58,736 nucleotides of DNA. It comes from MGBC131033 sp910585655. Its GTDB lineage: Bacteria > Bacillota > Clostridia > Lachnospirales > Lachnospiraceae. The notes beneath the pieces are model-generated. The model was not told where the DNA came from. It searched no databases and worked only from the letters and a program-made list of their open reading frames with translations. Position numbers and translations under genes: made by a program. Shown piece after piece: positions 1-7,835 of the stretch (positions within the stretch are counted from its first letter, which is position 1; every line of letters begins with the position of its first letter). The stretch spans positions 1 to 58,736 of the forward strand of contig CATBCG010000056.1 in assembly GCA_949502025.1 (NCBI GenBank), in the 5' to 3' direction.

Positions 1-18
1 CATTGCTGTCTTCGCCAT
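1..18 (-). CDS. rpsN: 30S ribosomal protein S14 (type Z), start only
   Basis: Only the first six codons are inside the window; they read MAKTAM, the usual start of zinc-type S14 in Clostridia. An AGGAGG-type site (GGAGGTTAAATTT before ATG) precedes it. It follows rplE in the order expected for the spc operon, but the spacer between the two is about 237 nt instead of a few tens. The rest of the gene lies beyond position 1. The call rests mainly on gene order and start motif. Confidence 0.8.
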
Positions 19-30
19 AAATTTAACCTC

Positions 31-248
31 CTATTTATAGTCCCGCAGCTCCTCTCCCAGGATACTTACCCTATGTTCAATTTCCAGCCGCAAAGCAAGC
101 GCGCCTGCAAATCGAACTGTACCCTGTCCGATACGCTGCTATTTATAGTCCCGCAGCTCCTCTCCCAGGATACTTACCCTATGTTCAATTTCCAGCCGCA
201 AAGCAAGCGCGCCTGCAAATCGAACTGTACCCTGTCCGATACGCTGCT
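31..248. repeat. Exact 108-bp tandem duplication in the spc operon
   Basis: Positions 33-140 and 141-248 are identical 108-bp units, and the match extends two bases upstream (31-32 equal 139-140). The units fill almost the whole rplE-rpsN spacer. Each contains a short inverted repeat (GTTCAATTT at 75-83 against AAATCGAAC at 109-117, one G-U type mismatch). The layout resembles the element at 22168-22264: blocks CTCCCAG, GCAAAG, GTAC-CTGTCC and CTGCTATT occur in the same order. It is probably a dispersed intergenic repeat that was inserted and then duplicated. No credible coding function is seen. Confidence 0.9.
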
Positions 249-255
249 GATTTGA

Positions 256-798
256 TTATTTACTAAATGGAATTCCAAATAATGTCAATAACTCGCGTGC
301 TTCCTCATCGGTGTTGGCGGTGGTGACGAAGATAACATCCATACCACGTACCTTATCGATCTTATCATATTCGATCTCCGGGAAGATGAGCTGCTCGCGG
401 ATACCCAGTGCATAGTTTCCTCTGCCGTCAAACGCATTGGCGTTGACACCGCGGAAGTCACGTACACGAGGCAATGCCAGGTTAATCAAGCGATCTGCGA
501 ACTCGTACATCTTGTCGCCGCGCAGCGTTACTTTACAGCCGATAGCCATACCCTCTCTGATCTTAAAGTTAGCCACAGACTTCTTTGCCTTTGTCAAAAC
601 CGGCTTCTGACCTGTGATGATTTCCATATCTCTGGCAGCGGCTTCCAAAATTTTAGAATTTTCTTTTGCTTCGCCGACGCCCATATTTACTACGATCTTC
701 TCCAGCTTCGGAATCTGCATCACGTTCTTATAACCGAACTTCTTCTGCATAGCCGGAGCGATCTCCTTGCTATAAATTTCTCTCATTCTGCTACTCAC
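256..798 (-). CDS. rplE: 50S ribosomal protein L5
   Basis: L5 binds 5S rRNA in the central protuberance of the large subunit. The 180-residue product has the normal family length and the hallmark stretches KLEKIVVNMGVGEA near residue 30 and LPRVRDFRGVN near residue 110, ending in LFGIPFSK. The start is a GTG at 798, placed eight bases after GAGGAGGT; the internal ATG four codons later has no such site. It sits between rplX (22-nt gap) and the start of rpsN, which follows an abnormally long repeat-filled spacer. Confidence 0.97.
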   Translation of the reverse strand: MSSRMREIYSKEIAPAMQKKFGYKNVMQIPKLEKIVVNMGVGEAKENSKILEAAARDMEIITGQKPVLTKAKKSVANFKIREGMAIGCKVTLRGDKMYEFADRLINLALPRVRDFRGVNANAFDGRGNYALGIREQLIFPEIEYDKIDKVRGMDVIFVTTANTDEEARELLTLFGIPFSK

Positions 799-820
799 GT
801 TTCCTGACCTCCTCTCCTAA

Positions 821-1138
821 TCAGTCGATTACCTCTCCGGTGGATTTTGCAACACGTACCTTCTTCGGTCCGTTCTTACCCTCCTCGGTTTTAAAACCGA
901 TCCTGGTTGGCTTGCCCTTATGAACATACATCACGTTCGATGCGTCAACCGGAGCTTCCTGATGGACGATACCGCCCTTCGGATTGGTCTGGGAAGCCTT
1001 GCTGTGTTTTGTTACTGTATTGACGCCTTCTACCAATACTCTGCCATCCTTTACGGAAAGAACCTTGCCTTCCTTTCCTTTATCTTTACCAGTGATCACC
1101 CTTACGGTATCACCCTTTTTAATCTTGCTGGTTGCCAC
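821..1138 (-). CDS. rplX: 50S ribosomal protein L24
   Basis: L24 is an assembly-initiating protein of the large subunit. The 105-residue product starts ATSKIKKGDTVRVITGKDKG, the KOW-type fold typical of the family, and contains GGIVHQEAP near residue 65. The reading frame is open further upstream, but GTG at 1138 is chosen because AAGGAGGTGC lies just ahead and the length then matches the family; the 14 extra upstream codons are unlike L24. Spacing to rplN is 13 nt. Confidence 0.95.
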   Translation of the reverse strand: MATSKIKKGDTVRVITGKDKGKEGKVLSVKDGRVLVEGVNTVTKHSKASQTNPKGGIVHQEAPVDASNVMYVHKGKPTRIGFKTEEGKNGPKKVRVAKSTGEVID

Positions 1139-1151
1139 TTTTAGCACCTCC

Positions 1152-1520
1152 TTATAATACTTCCGGAGCCAAAGAAACAATCTTCATGAACTGCTTTTCA
1201 CGAAGCTCTCTTGCGACTGGCCCAAAAATACGGGTTCCCCTCGGATTCTTATCCTCACGGATGATTACGGCTGCATTTTCGTCAAAGCGGATATAGGAAC
1301 CGTCTTTCCGGCGCGCACCCTTTACGGTACGTACCACAACGGCTTTTACCACATCACCCTTTTTTACAACACCGCCTGGTGTTGCATCTTTAACGCTGGC
1401 AACAATCACATCTCCGATAGCTGCATATCTTCTAGTTGAGCCGCCTATTACACGGATACAAAGTAATTCCTTTGCTCCGGTATTGTCAGCAACTTTTAAT
1501 CTTGATTCCTGCTGTATCAT
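1152..1520 (-). CDS. rplN: 50S ribosomal protein L14
   Basis: L14 lies at the subunit interface, where it contacts L19 and 16S rRNA. The 122-residue product begins MIQQESRLKVADNTGAKELL and contains GGSTRRYAAIGDVIVASVKDA, both diagnostic for the family, and has the standard length. The ATG at 1520 is preceded by a GGAGG-type site. It is the third gene of the spc part of the cluster, following rpsQ with a 57-nt spacer. Confidence 0.98.
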   Translation of the reverse strand: MIQQESRLKVADNTGAKELLCIRVIGGSTRRYAAIGDVIVASVKDATPGGVVKKGDVVKAVVVRTVKGARRKDGSYIRFDENAAVIIREDKNPRGTRIFGPVARELREKQFMKIVSLAPEVL

Positions 1521-1577
1521 GACTAACCTCCATTCTACCGTTCTTACGGCGTTTTACCGCGCGTTCCGCCACCGCAC

Positions 1578-1835
1578 TTAGCGTGCCTTCTCGATGATTT
1601 CTACCAATCTCCATCTCTTGTCCTTGGACAACGGCCTGGTCTCCATAACCCGTACCCGATCCCCGGTATGGCACTCGTTATTCTCGTCATGAGCTTTCAG
1701 CTTATAGGTTCTCTTTACGATCTTCCCATACAACGGATGCTTTACATTATCTACCACAGCTACTACGATGGTCTTATCCATCTTGTCGCTGACTACCTTA
1801 CCTGTCCGAGTCTTTCTAAGGTTCCTTTCTGCCAT
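1578..1835 (-). CDS. rpsQ: 30S ribosomal protein S17
   Basis: S17 is an OB-fold primary 16S rRNA-binding protein. The 85-residue product starts MAERNLRKTRTGKVVSDKMD and carries HPLYGKIVKRTYKLKAHDE around residues 33-51, standard for bacterial S17. Length is normal. The ATG at 1835 follows AGGAGACC. It lies 38 nt after rpmC in the usual order rpmC-rpsQ-rplN. Confidence 0.97.
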   Translation of the reverse strand: MAERNLRKTRTGKVVSDKMDKTIVVAVVDNVKHPLYGKIVKRTYKLKAHDENNECHTGDRVRVMETRPLSKDKRWRLVEIIEKAR

Positions 1836-1873
1836 GTCTATGGTCTCCTTTCCTGAACTTGCTGAGCCTTTGT

Positions 1874-2089
1874 TTATTGAGCTTTAGCCGCTCTGGTCTG
1901 CTCGGAAATCACGGTCTGGATTCTTGCGATATCCCTTCTGACTTCCTTAATCCGGCTCGTATTATCCAACTGATTTGTTGCGTTCTGGAACCTCAGATTG
2001 AAAAGTTCCTTTTTAGCAGCTACTAATTCTTCCGTCAGCTCTACAGTTGATTTCTTCTTCAGGTCTTCCATATATTTATTCTTCTTCAC
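1874..2089 (-). CDS. rpmC: 50S ribosomal protein L29
   Basis: L29 sits at the exit-tunnel rim beside L23. The product is 71 residues and includes ELFNLRFQNATNQLDNTSRI, the family signature. GTG at 2089 is chosen as start because AGGAGG is placed eight bases ahead, inside the end of rplP; the ATG at 2071 has no comparable site. The gene therefore overlaps rplP by 14 nt and is probably translationally coupled to it. Confidence 0.92.
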   Translation of the reverse strand: MKKNKYMEDLKKKSTVELTEELVAAKKELFNLRFQNATNQLDNTSRIKEVRRDIARIQTVISEQTRAAKAQ

Positions 2090-2516
2090 TGCCCGCACCT
2101 CCTTCTAAGTCTGCGCGAGAAACGATCTTGCACTTTACCGGCAGCTTATGAGTCGCAAGACGAAGCGCCTCTTTTGCAACCTCCTCTGCTACACCGGCAA
2201 TCTCAAACATAACGCGCCCCGGCTTTACTACTGCTACCCAGTATTCCAACGTACCTTTTCCGGAACCCATACGGGTTTCTGCCGGTTTGGTGGTTACTGG
2301 CTTATCCGGGAATATCTTAATCCAAACCTTACCGCCACGCTTGATATAACGAGTCATAGCGATACGGGCTGCTTCTATCTGATTGGACTTAATCCATGCA
2401 GGCTCTAATGCTACAATACCATACTCGCCATACGTAATCGTATTGCCCCTGGTAGCCTTTCCCTTCATGGAGCCACGAAACTGCTTACGATGTTTTACCC
2501 TCTTAGGCATTAACAT
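2076..2516 (-). CDS. rplP: 50S ribosomal protein L16
   Basis: L16 is needed for A-site tRNA positioning in the large subunit. The product is 146 residues and begins MLMPKRVKHRKQFRGSMKG; it contains KVWIKIFPDKPVTTKPAETR around residues 65-84, all typical. Its start overlaps the rpsC stop codon by one base (TAATG), indicating translational coupling. The C-terminus is slightly acidic (GAGSEEE), as in many Clostridia. Confidence 0.98.
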   Translation of the reverse strand: MLMPKRVKHRKQFRGSMKGKATRGNTITYGEYGIVALEPAWIKSNQIEAARIAMTRYIKRGGKVWIKIFPDKPVTTKPAETRMGSGKGTLEYWVAVVKPGRVMFEIAGVAEEVAKEALRLATHKLPVKCKIVSRADLEGGAGSEEE

Positions 2517-3175
2517 TATTTATCGCTCCCTTCCTTTTTGTTGGCTTTCACAGGAAGTACCTCACCCTGATAAATCCATACCTTTACGCCGACCTTACCA
2601 TAGGTGGTATCGGCTTCTGCAAATCCATAGTCGATGTTCGCGCGCAAAGTCTGAAGCGGAATCGTACCCTCGCTGTAGAACTCGGTACGAGCCATGTCGG
2701 CGCCGCCTAAACGACCGGATACAGAAGTCTTAATACCCTTTGCACCGGACTTCATCGTCCTGGACATACAGGATTTCATTGCACGCCGGAAAGAAATACG
2801 ATTTTCAAGCTGACCTGCGATATTCTCTGCTACCAACTGTGCGTTGTTATCCGGTCTCTTAATCTCTTTAATATCGATCATCAGCTTCTTTGCCGTCAGC
2901 TTCTGAACCTCTTCTTTTAACTTCTCAATCTCGGAACCGCCCTTGCCGATTACCAAACCCGGCTTTGCTGTATAAATAATGACCTTTAACCGGTCAGATG
3001 CACGCTCCATCTCGATTTTAGCCACACCTGCACTGTACAGCTTTTTCTTCAGATAGGTTCTGATATTATAATCTTCCACCAGATTGTCAGCAAATTCAGC
3101 TTCTGCATACCATTTGGAATCCCAGTCGCTGATAATACCGACTCTTAAACCATGAGGATTAACTTTCTGTCCCAT
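2516..3175 (-). CDS. rpsC: 30S ribosomal protein S3
   Basis: S3 forms part of the mRNA entry channel. The 219-residue product starts MGQKVNPHGLRVGIISDWDS and contains the KH-domain motif VIGKGGSEIEKL near residue 77 and the C-terminal GRLGGADMAR motif. Length is normal. It overlaps rplP by one base and follows rplV with a 20-nt gap. No deviation from the family is visible. Confidence 0.98.
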   Translation of the reverse strand: MGQKVNPHGLRVGIISDWDSKWYAEAEFADNLVEDYNIRTYLKKKLYSAGVAKIEMERASDRLKVIIYTAKPGLVIGKGGSEIEKLKEEVQKLTAKKLMIDIKEIKRPDNNAQLVAENIAGQLENRISFRRAMKSCMSRTMKSGAKGIKTSVSGRLGGADMARTEFYSEGTIPLQTLRANIDYGFAEADTTYGKVGVKVWIYQGEVLPVKANKKEGSDK

Positions 3176-3195
3176 TTGTCCTTGCTCCTTTCCGA

Positions 3196-3585
3196 TTATC
3201 TTTCATTCAGCACGATTGTAATGTGGCTCATTCTCTTTTCAATCCGGTAAGCGCTTCCCCGCGCTCTCGGCTGAATCCTCTTCATAGTAGGTCCCTTGTT
3301 GGCATAACATTCTTCAATATAAAGCCGCTCCGGGTTCATACCATTGTTGTTCTCCGCATTTGCAATAGCTGACTTCAATAATTTCTCTATCAGGGTAGAA
3401 GCATATCTAGGGTTGTATGCTAAAATACCAAGTGCTGTCTCCACATCCTTGCCACGGATTGCGTCAAGTACGAAACAAGCCTTCTGGACGGATACCCGTG
3501 CATAAGATAACTTCGCGGACGGTCTGGTATCCCTCTGGTTCTCGTTCCTCTCTCTCTTAATCTGGGATCTATGTCCTTTTGCCAT
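3196..3585 (-). CDS. rplV: 50S ribosomal protein L22
   Basis: L22 lines the peptide exit tunnel. The 129-residue product carries AIANAENNNGMNPERLYIEE and the tail AYRIEKRMSHITIVL, both conserved. The N-terminus (MAKGHRSQIKRERNENQRDT) is the extended form seen in Clostridia. ATG at 3585 follows AAGGAGGTAACATCC. The gene lies between rpsS and rpsC in canonical order. Confidence 0.97.
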   Translation of the reverse strand: MAKGHRSQIKRERNENQRDTRPSAKLSYARVSVQKACFVLDAIRGKDVETALGILAYNPRYASTLIEKLLKSAIANAENNNGMNPERLYIEECYANKGPTMKRIQPRARGSAYRIEKRMSHITIVLNER

Positions 3586-3612
3586 GGATGTTACCTCCTT
3601 TCAATCTACGCC

Positions 3613-3891
3613 CTAACGACGTGTCTTCTTTTCGTCCTTACCATGTCCTCTGTAGGTTCTGGTTGCTACAAACTCACCCAGCTTGTGTCCAACCATGTCC
3701 TCTGTGATATATACCGGGACATGCTTCCGTCCGTCATGGACAGCAATCGTATGTCCGACAAAGCTTGGGAAGATGGTAGAACGGCGTGACCAGGTTTTGA
3801 TAACGCTCTTATCTCCGGATGCGTTTAACGCATCAATCTTTTTCAGTAAATGATCATCCGCAAACGGTCCCTTTTTCAGTGATCTTGCCAT
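3613..3891 (-). CDS. rpsS: 30S ribosomal protein S19
   Basis: S19 sits in the head of the small subunit near the A-site finger. The 92-residue product begins MARSLKKGPFADDHLLKKID and includes SRRSTIFPSFVGHTIAVHDG, the family signature. Normal length, with an AGGAGG site ahead of ATG 3891. It follows rplB with an 18-nt spacer. Confidence 0.98.
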   Translation of the reverse strand: MARSLKKGPFADDHLLKKIDALNASGDKSVIKTWSRRSTIFPSFVGHTIAVHDGRKHVPVYITEDMVGHKLGEFVATRTYRGHGKDEKKTRR

Positions 3892-3909
3892 GGGTTCTTT
3901 CCTCCTTTA

Positions 3910-4755
3910 TTATTTAACAACGCTCTTTCCGTCTCTTGTCCTTACAATCATCTTGTTGGACTGCTTGTTCTTCTTCCTGGTCTTTAAACCAAGCGCTGGC
4001 TTACCCCAAGGAGTAACTGGGCCTGGACGTCCAATACCAGTCTTACCTTCACCACCACCGTGCGGATGGTCGTTCGGGTTCATGACGGAACCACGTACTG
4101 TCGGGCGGATACCCATATGGCGCTTGCGGCCTGCCTTACCAATGTTGATCAGCTCATGGTCAATATTACCTACCTGACCGATAGTAGCGCGGCAGTTGAT
4201 CGGCACCATTCTCATTTCACCGGACGGCATTCTCAAGGTAGCATACTTGCCTTCCTTTGCCATCAACTGTGCGGCGTTTCCTGCTGCACGAACAAACTGC
4301 CCGCCCTTGCCAGGATACAGCTCTACATTATGAATCTGCGTACCAACCGGAATATCGGATAACGGCAGACAGTTTCCTACTCTTACTTCGGCATTCGGCC
4401 CATTCATAATCTTGTGACCAACCTGCAGTCCGTTTGGAGCCAGGATATAAGCCTTCTCGCCGTCTGCATAACAAATCAGTGCGATGTTGGCTGTCCGGTT
4501 CGGATCGTACTCAATTGCCAAAACCGTTGCCGGAACATCGTCTTTTCTTCTCTTAAAATCAATGATTCTGTATTTTCTTCTGGAACCGCCGCCCTGATGT
4601 CTTACGGTAATCTTACCCTGATTGTTGCGGCCTGCTCTTTTATTTAAAGAAACCACTAAGGACTTTTCCGGAGTTGTCTTGGTAATCTCCGCGAAATCGG
4701 AACCTGTCATGTTTCTTCTGGAAGGTGTATATGGGTTATACTTTTTGATTCCCAC
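3910..4755 (-). CDS. rplB: 50S ribosomal protein L2
   Basis: L2 supports the peptidyl-transferase centre and subunit joining. The 281-residue product starts MGIKKYNPYTPSRRNMTGSD and contains RAAGNAAQLMAKEGKYATLR and the C-terminal MNPNDHPHGGGEGK loop with the conserved histidine. Full length. The spacer to the upstream gene rplW is 149 nt, much longer than usual, and is described separately. Confidence 0.98.
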   Translation of the reverse strand: MGIKKYNPYTPSRRNMTGSDFAEITKTTPEKSLVVSLNKRAGRNNQGKITVRHQGGGSRRKYRIIDFKRRKDDVPATVLAIEYDPNRTANIALICYADGEKAYILAPNGLQVGHKIMNGPNAEVRVGNCLPLSDIPVGTQIHNVELYPGKGGQFVRAAGNAAQLMAKEGKYATLRMPSGEMRMVPINCRATIGQVGNIDHELINIGKAGRKRHMGIRPTVRGSVMNPNDHPHGGGEGKTGIGRPGPVTPWGKPALGLKTRKKNKQSNKMIVRTRDGKSVVK

Positions 4756-4904
4756 TTTTGTTGCACTCCTTTCATTCTCATCTGTACGGCGCTGTCCGAA
4801 GCATTCCGGCTATCCACAACGCCGCCTGGCGTTTCCTGTAGAAAACCGTCCCGTACAAATCGCATCTTATCGGCTGCGAACCTTAATTATCTATTGACCT
4901 ATTC
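4756..4904 (-). other. Long structured spacer between rplW and rplB
   Basis: This 149-nt gap replaces what is normally a short spacer. Apart from the rplB ribosome-binding site (AAAGGAGTGCAAC), it holds hairpin-prone sequence: CTGTACGG at about 4790 can pair with CCGTACA at about 4853, and a GC-rich GGCGTT-type repeat lies between. There is no credible ORF. It may be another small repeat element or an RNA control site; nothing distinguishes these from the sequence alone. Confidence 0.45.
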
Positions 4905-5204
4905 TTATAGACCCTGGAAAATCTCAATATCAGCGCTGTCCTCGGTCAACTGCACGATGGCTTTCTTTACCTTCGCGGTTTTGCCGATGTCATTGCCTCT
5001 TCTGCGGTTCTTTCCATTGACGTTCATGGTGTTGACCTTTGCCACCTTCGCTCCGGAAAACATCTTTTCTACTGCTTCCTTAATCTGCCCTTTTGTGGCG
5101 TCCGGATGAACAGAAAACATGTATTTCTTTTCGCTCATGACATTCATACTTTTCTCGGTGATGATTGGCTTTAAAATCACATCATAATACTTAATATCTG
5201 CCAT
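4905..5204 (-). CDS. rplW: 50S ribosomal protein L23
   Basis: L23 lies at the exit-tunnel mouth and is the docking site for trigger factor and SRP. The 99-residue product begins MADIKYYDVILKPIITEKSM and contains NTMNVNGKNRRRGNDIGKTA in the tunnel-facing loop. The start codon overlaps the rplD stop by one base (TAATG), so the two are coupled. Normal length. Confidence 0.97.
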   Translation of the reverse strand: MADIKYYDVILKPIITEKSMNVMSEKKYMFSVHPDATKGQIKEAVEKMFSGAKVAKVNTMNVNGKNRRRGNDIGKTAKVKKAIVQLTEDSADIEIFQGL

Positions 5205-5824
5205 TATGCGTACACCTCCTCAAGCTTCTGTGCAGCATCCTTAGTGATAACCAGCGTATCATACTTCAGGATGTCGTATACGTTGATGGTGTTGGTCAGG
5301 GCAGTTCTTACTCCTTCGATATTCCGTGCAGAAAGCTGAACTTTCTCATTCTTCTCTCCCATCACGACCAGCGCTTTTTTTACCTTTAAGTTCTCTAATA
5401 CCTTCACCATATTTTTGGTTTTAATCTCGCTAAAATCGAGGTTCTCTAACACAACGATCTTATTTTCTGCCACACGGCTGGACAAAGCAGAACAAATAGC
5501 AGCAGCCTTTTCCTTTCTGTTCATCTTAAAGGAATAGCTTCTTGGCTTCGGTGCGAATACCACTCCGCCGCCTGTCCACTGAGGAGCCCTGGTAGAACCC
5601 TGTCTTGCATGACCGGTTCCCTTCTGTCTCCACGGCTTCTTTCCGCCGCCTCTTACTTCGGAACGTGTCCGTGCGCTCTGCGTACCCTGGCGTTTGTTTG
5701 CCAACTGCTGAACAACTGCCATGTGTACTAAATGGTCATTGATTTCGGTTCCGAATACGGCGTCGTTTAACTCCATACTGCCGACTTCTTTCCCTTCCAT
5801 ATTATAAACAGCTACATTTGCCAT
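5204..5824 (-). CDS. rplD: 50S ribosomal protein L4
   Basis: L4 contributes an arm to the exit tunnel and in some bacteria represses its own operon. The 206-residue product has RSEVRGGGKKPWRQKGTGHA followed by RQGSTRAPQWTGGGVVFAPK, the family core. An AGGAGGAACATTCT site precedes ATG 5824. Its neighbours are rplC upstream and rplW downstream (one-base overlap). Whether this L4 regulates the S10 leader here cannot be read from the protein. Confidence 0.97.
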   Translation of the reverse strand: MANVAVYNMEGKEVGSMELNDAVFGTEINDHLVHMAVVQQLANKRQGTQSARTRSEVRGGGKKPWRQKGTGHARQGSTRAPQWTGGGVVFAPKPRSYSFKMNRKEKAAAICSALSSRVAENKIVVLENLDFSEIKTKNMVKVLENLKVKKALVVMGEKNEKVQLSARNIEGVRTALTNTINVYDILKYDTLVITKDAAQKLEEVYA

Positions 5825-5855
5825 TAGAATGTTCCTCCTTCCTGATCAGGCGATA

Positions 5856-6491
5856 TTATTTTGCGGTCTTTACTGACTCTTTCAACATTACCATGGCTTT
5901 CTTTGGTCCCGGAACGGCGCCCTTTACCAAAATCAGGTTCTTTTCTGCGTCTACTCTTACCACCTCTAAATTCTGAACGGTAACTTTAACGCTTCCCATA
6001 TGACCTGCCATTTTCTTTCCCTTGAATACCTTGCTCGGATCGGAGCAGGCACCGTTGGAACCGGCATGTCTGTGGTACTTAGAACCGTGTGCCATAGGTC
6101 CTCTGGATAATCCATGTCTCTTAATAGCGCCCTGGAATCCTTTTCCCTTGGAAGTAGCGGTTACGTCAATCTTATCTCCGGCTGCAAACACGTCAGCCTT
6201 GATTTCCTGTCCTACTGCATACTCCTCGGCGTTCTCTAACCTGAACTCTTTTAAATATCTCTTAACCGGAACACCTGCTTTTGCAAAATGCCCCTTTAAC
6301 GGCTTGTTCACAAGGGTTTCGCGGATATCGCCAAATCCTACCTGAACTGCACTGTAACCGTCGTTCTCCACAGTCTTGACCTGTGTAACGACAACCGGAC
6401 CTGCCTCCAGTACGGTGACTGGAATCAGAACTCCGTCTTCCCCAAAGATCTGGGTCATTCCCACTTTGGTTGTCAGCATTGCTTTCTTCAT
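5856..6491 (-). CDS. rplC: 50S ribosomal protein L3
   Basis: L3 is an early-assembly protein reaching the peptidyl-transferase centre. The 211-residue product starts MKKAMLTTKVGMTQIFGEDG and carries HGSKYHRHAGSNGACSDPSK and KGKKMAGHMG, all conserved. The open frame extends four codons upstream to a GTG, but that GTG is part of the AGGAGGTG ribosome-binding site, so ATG 6491 is the better start. Confidence 0.96.
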   Translation of the reverse strand: MKKAMLTTKVGMTQIFGEDGVLIPVTVLEAGPVVVTQVKTVENDGYSAVQVGFGDIRETLVNKPLKGHFAKAGVPVKRYLKEFRLENAEEYAVGQEIKADVFAAGDKIDVTATSKGKGFQGAIKRHGLSRGPMAHGSKYHRHAGSNGACSDPSKVFKGKKMAGHMGSVKVTVQNLEVVRVDAEKNLILVKGAVPGPKKAMVMLKESVKTAK

Positions 6492-6828
6492 TGCTTTCTG
6501 CACCTCCTGTTAATCTACAGCGGAGCGTTTGGATATTTGGCTAACGGTTGTCCGGCTTACATATTTGAAAAATGCTCTGCATTTTCCAAATTGTCCTGCG
6601 ACTTTCAGTCGCATGGCTTCTTAACCGCGTCCAACGCCTTCCTCTCAATCTCCTAACGCTCATCCTAGATGGCTTATACCGAGTGCTTCGTCCGACCTGG
6701 CGGCTACCATATCGGTATCCAATATGTTTGCGCAAACACAGCCTTATAAAAACTGTGTCCTTTATAACCGTCACCGGAACCTGGTCTCTATATTAAACCG
6801 TAAGGATTTCACTTTCCTGCTTACTGTC
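6492..6828 (-). other. 337-nt structured spacer between rpsJ and rplC
   Basis: The gap normally is a few tens of bases. Read on the minus strand, it holds several hairpins: TGCGACT-GAAA-AGTCGCA near 6600, GGAAAATGC-AGA-GCATTTTTC near 6580, and TTTGCGCAAA near 6730. A possible frame of 77 codons has no ribosome-binding site and looks like chance translation of repeat sequence. The rplC binding site (AGGAGGTG) ends the spacer. A repeat insertion or an attenuation device is possible. No promoter of consensus quality was found inside. Confidence 0.5.
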
Positions 6829-7146
6829 TTATTTTGCCTTCATCTTGATGTCGATGTAAACGCCGGCAGGCATCTCCAGCCTGGACAGAGCGTCTACGGT
6901 CTTCTGAGACGGCCCTAAAATATCAATCAGCCGTTTGTGGGTTCTCTGCTCGAACTGCTCTCTGGAATCTTTGTACTTGTGAACAGCACGAAGGATAGTA
7001 ACTACTTCCTTCTTAGTCGGCAGCGGCACAGGTCCGCTTACCTTAGATCCCGTTTTCTTTACAGTGTCGATGATTTTTGCGGCAGATTGGTCGATCAACT
7101 GATGATCGTATGCCTTCAGGGTGATTCTCATTACTTGACTTGCCAT
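6829..7146 (-). CDS. rpsJ: 30S ribosomal protein S10 (NusE)
   Basis: S10 is a small-subunit head protein and also a transcription antitermination factor. The 105-residue product reads MASQVMRITLKAYDHQLIDQ and includes GPVPLPTKKEVVTILRAVHK, the family core. ATG 7146 is chosen because AAGGAGGCGA lies ahead and the length matches; the 16 extra upstream codons are not S10-like. It is the first gene of the operon, behind a leader of about 320 nt. Confidence 0.97.
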   Translation of the reverse strand: MASQVMRITLKAYDHQLIDQSAAKIIDTVKKTGSKVSGPVPLPTKKEVVTILRAVHKYKDSREQFEQRTHKRLIDILGPSQKTVDALSRLEMPAGVYIDIKMKAK

Positions 7147-7465
7147 AAAAAAAGTCGCCTCCTTATTCGCACTTTCGGCAAACGCTCTCCTCATTTTAGA
7201 ACGCCTACCATCTTATCAGTACGACAAGCGGTGACTGTACACTTACCCGTGTGTTTCCTTCCTGCTAACATTCCTTCCGCTTTCCGGTTCCACACTCTTT
7301 CTGCCCGCAGCATATCTCCGCTCGCGCAGAAACTTCCGATATATTTGTACAGTGACTTGTCGCCAGGTTTGCAGGTCATTTTGACCTCTTGACATTCGCT
7401 CCACGGAAAACCCGCCCTCTTTTGGGGCAGCAACCTCACGCTTCATCGCTATCAATGTCACAGCA
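7147..7465 (-). promoter_or_regulatory. Long 5' leader of the S10 operon
   Basis: From the predicted start of transcription near 7465 to the rpsJ start, about 320 nt carry no plausible gene. The RNA contains a perfect hairpin AGGTCA-AAAA-TGACCT (7373-7387) and further GC-rich pairings towards 7200-7340. Such leaders in Firmicutes ribosomal operons commonly carry autoregulation by a ribosomal protein, but the ligand cannot be inferred here. No terminator with a U-run is obvious. Confidence 0.55.
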
Positions 7466-7471
7466 ACGTTC

Positions 7472-7500
7472 ATTATACACGCATTTTCCAGGCATTGCAA
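7472..7500 (-). promoter_or_regulatory. Sigma-A promoter of the S10-spc operon
   Basis: On the minus strand TTGCAA (7495-7500) and TATAAT (7472-7477) are separated by exactly 17 bp, directed toward rpsJ. A perfect -10 and AT-rich upstream DNA (7501-7560) fit a strong ribosomal promoter. Transcription should start near 7465. Confidence 0.8.
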
Positions 7501-7780
7501 GGCTTTTTTCATTTTCTTCCTGCTTTGCTGTGTAAAATTTTTCACAAAATTTTGTTTTATTTTTGTGCATTTTATCCAGTTCGCAGACAGTACTCTATCA
7601 ACCGGAGGATAAACTCCGTTACGATACTACCATAGAAGGAACGGCAACACAACTGTTTCATCCCTTAACAAATAATGACGGTAGAAAGAAGACCTCTTGT
7701 GTGATAAACTTGAAATGAAAAGGGGGAAAAAACAAAGATGCAACTGCTGGTTGCCGAATTGAAAGGCGAAAATGGTGGTT

Positions 7781-7808
7781 TTGCAACCCTTATTTTTGCT
7801 ATTATTTT
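7781..7808 (+). promoter_or_regulatory. Possible promoter of the XRE gene at 7836
   Basis: TTGCAA at 7781-7786 and TATTTT at 7803-7808, spaced 16 bp, lie ahead of the XRE gene. The -10 is weak. The rest of 7501-7780 shows no gene and no clear element. Confidence 0.3.
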
Positions 7809-7835
7809 GTTATCAAACACAAGGAGGCTTTGCTT

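Noticed and set aside
31..248. Tandem repeat as a CRISPR array
   Set aside because: Units of 108 bp are directly adjacent with no spacers, and no cas genes are present.
73..255. Plus-strand ORF of 60 codons
   Set aside because: It is only the translation of the 108-bp repeat, with the same residues twice and no ribosome-binding site.
6541..6774. Minus-strand ORF of 77 codons in the rpsJ-rplC spacer
   Set aside because: Arg-rich translation of hairpin sequence, without ribosome-binding site.
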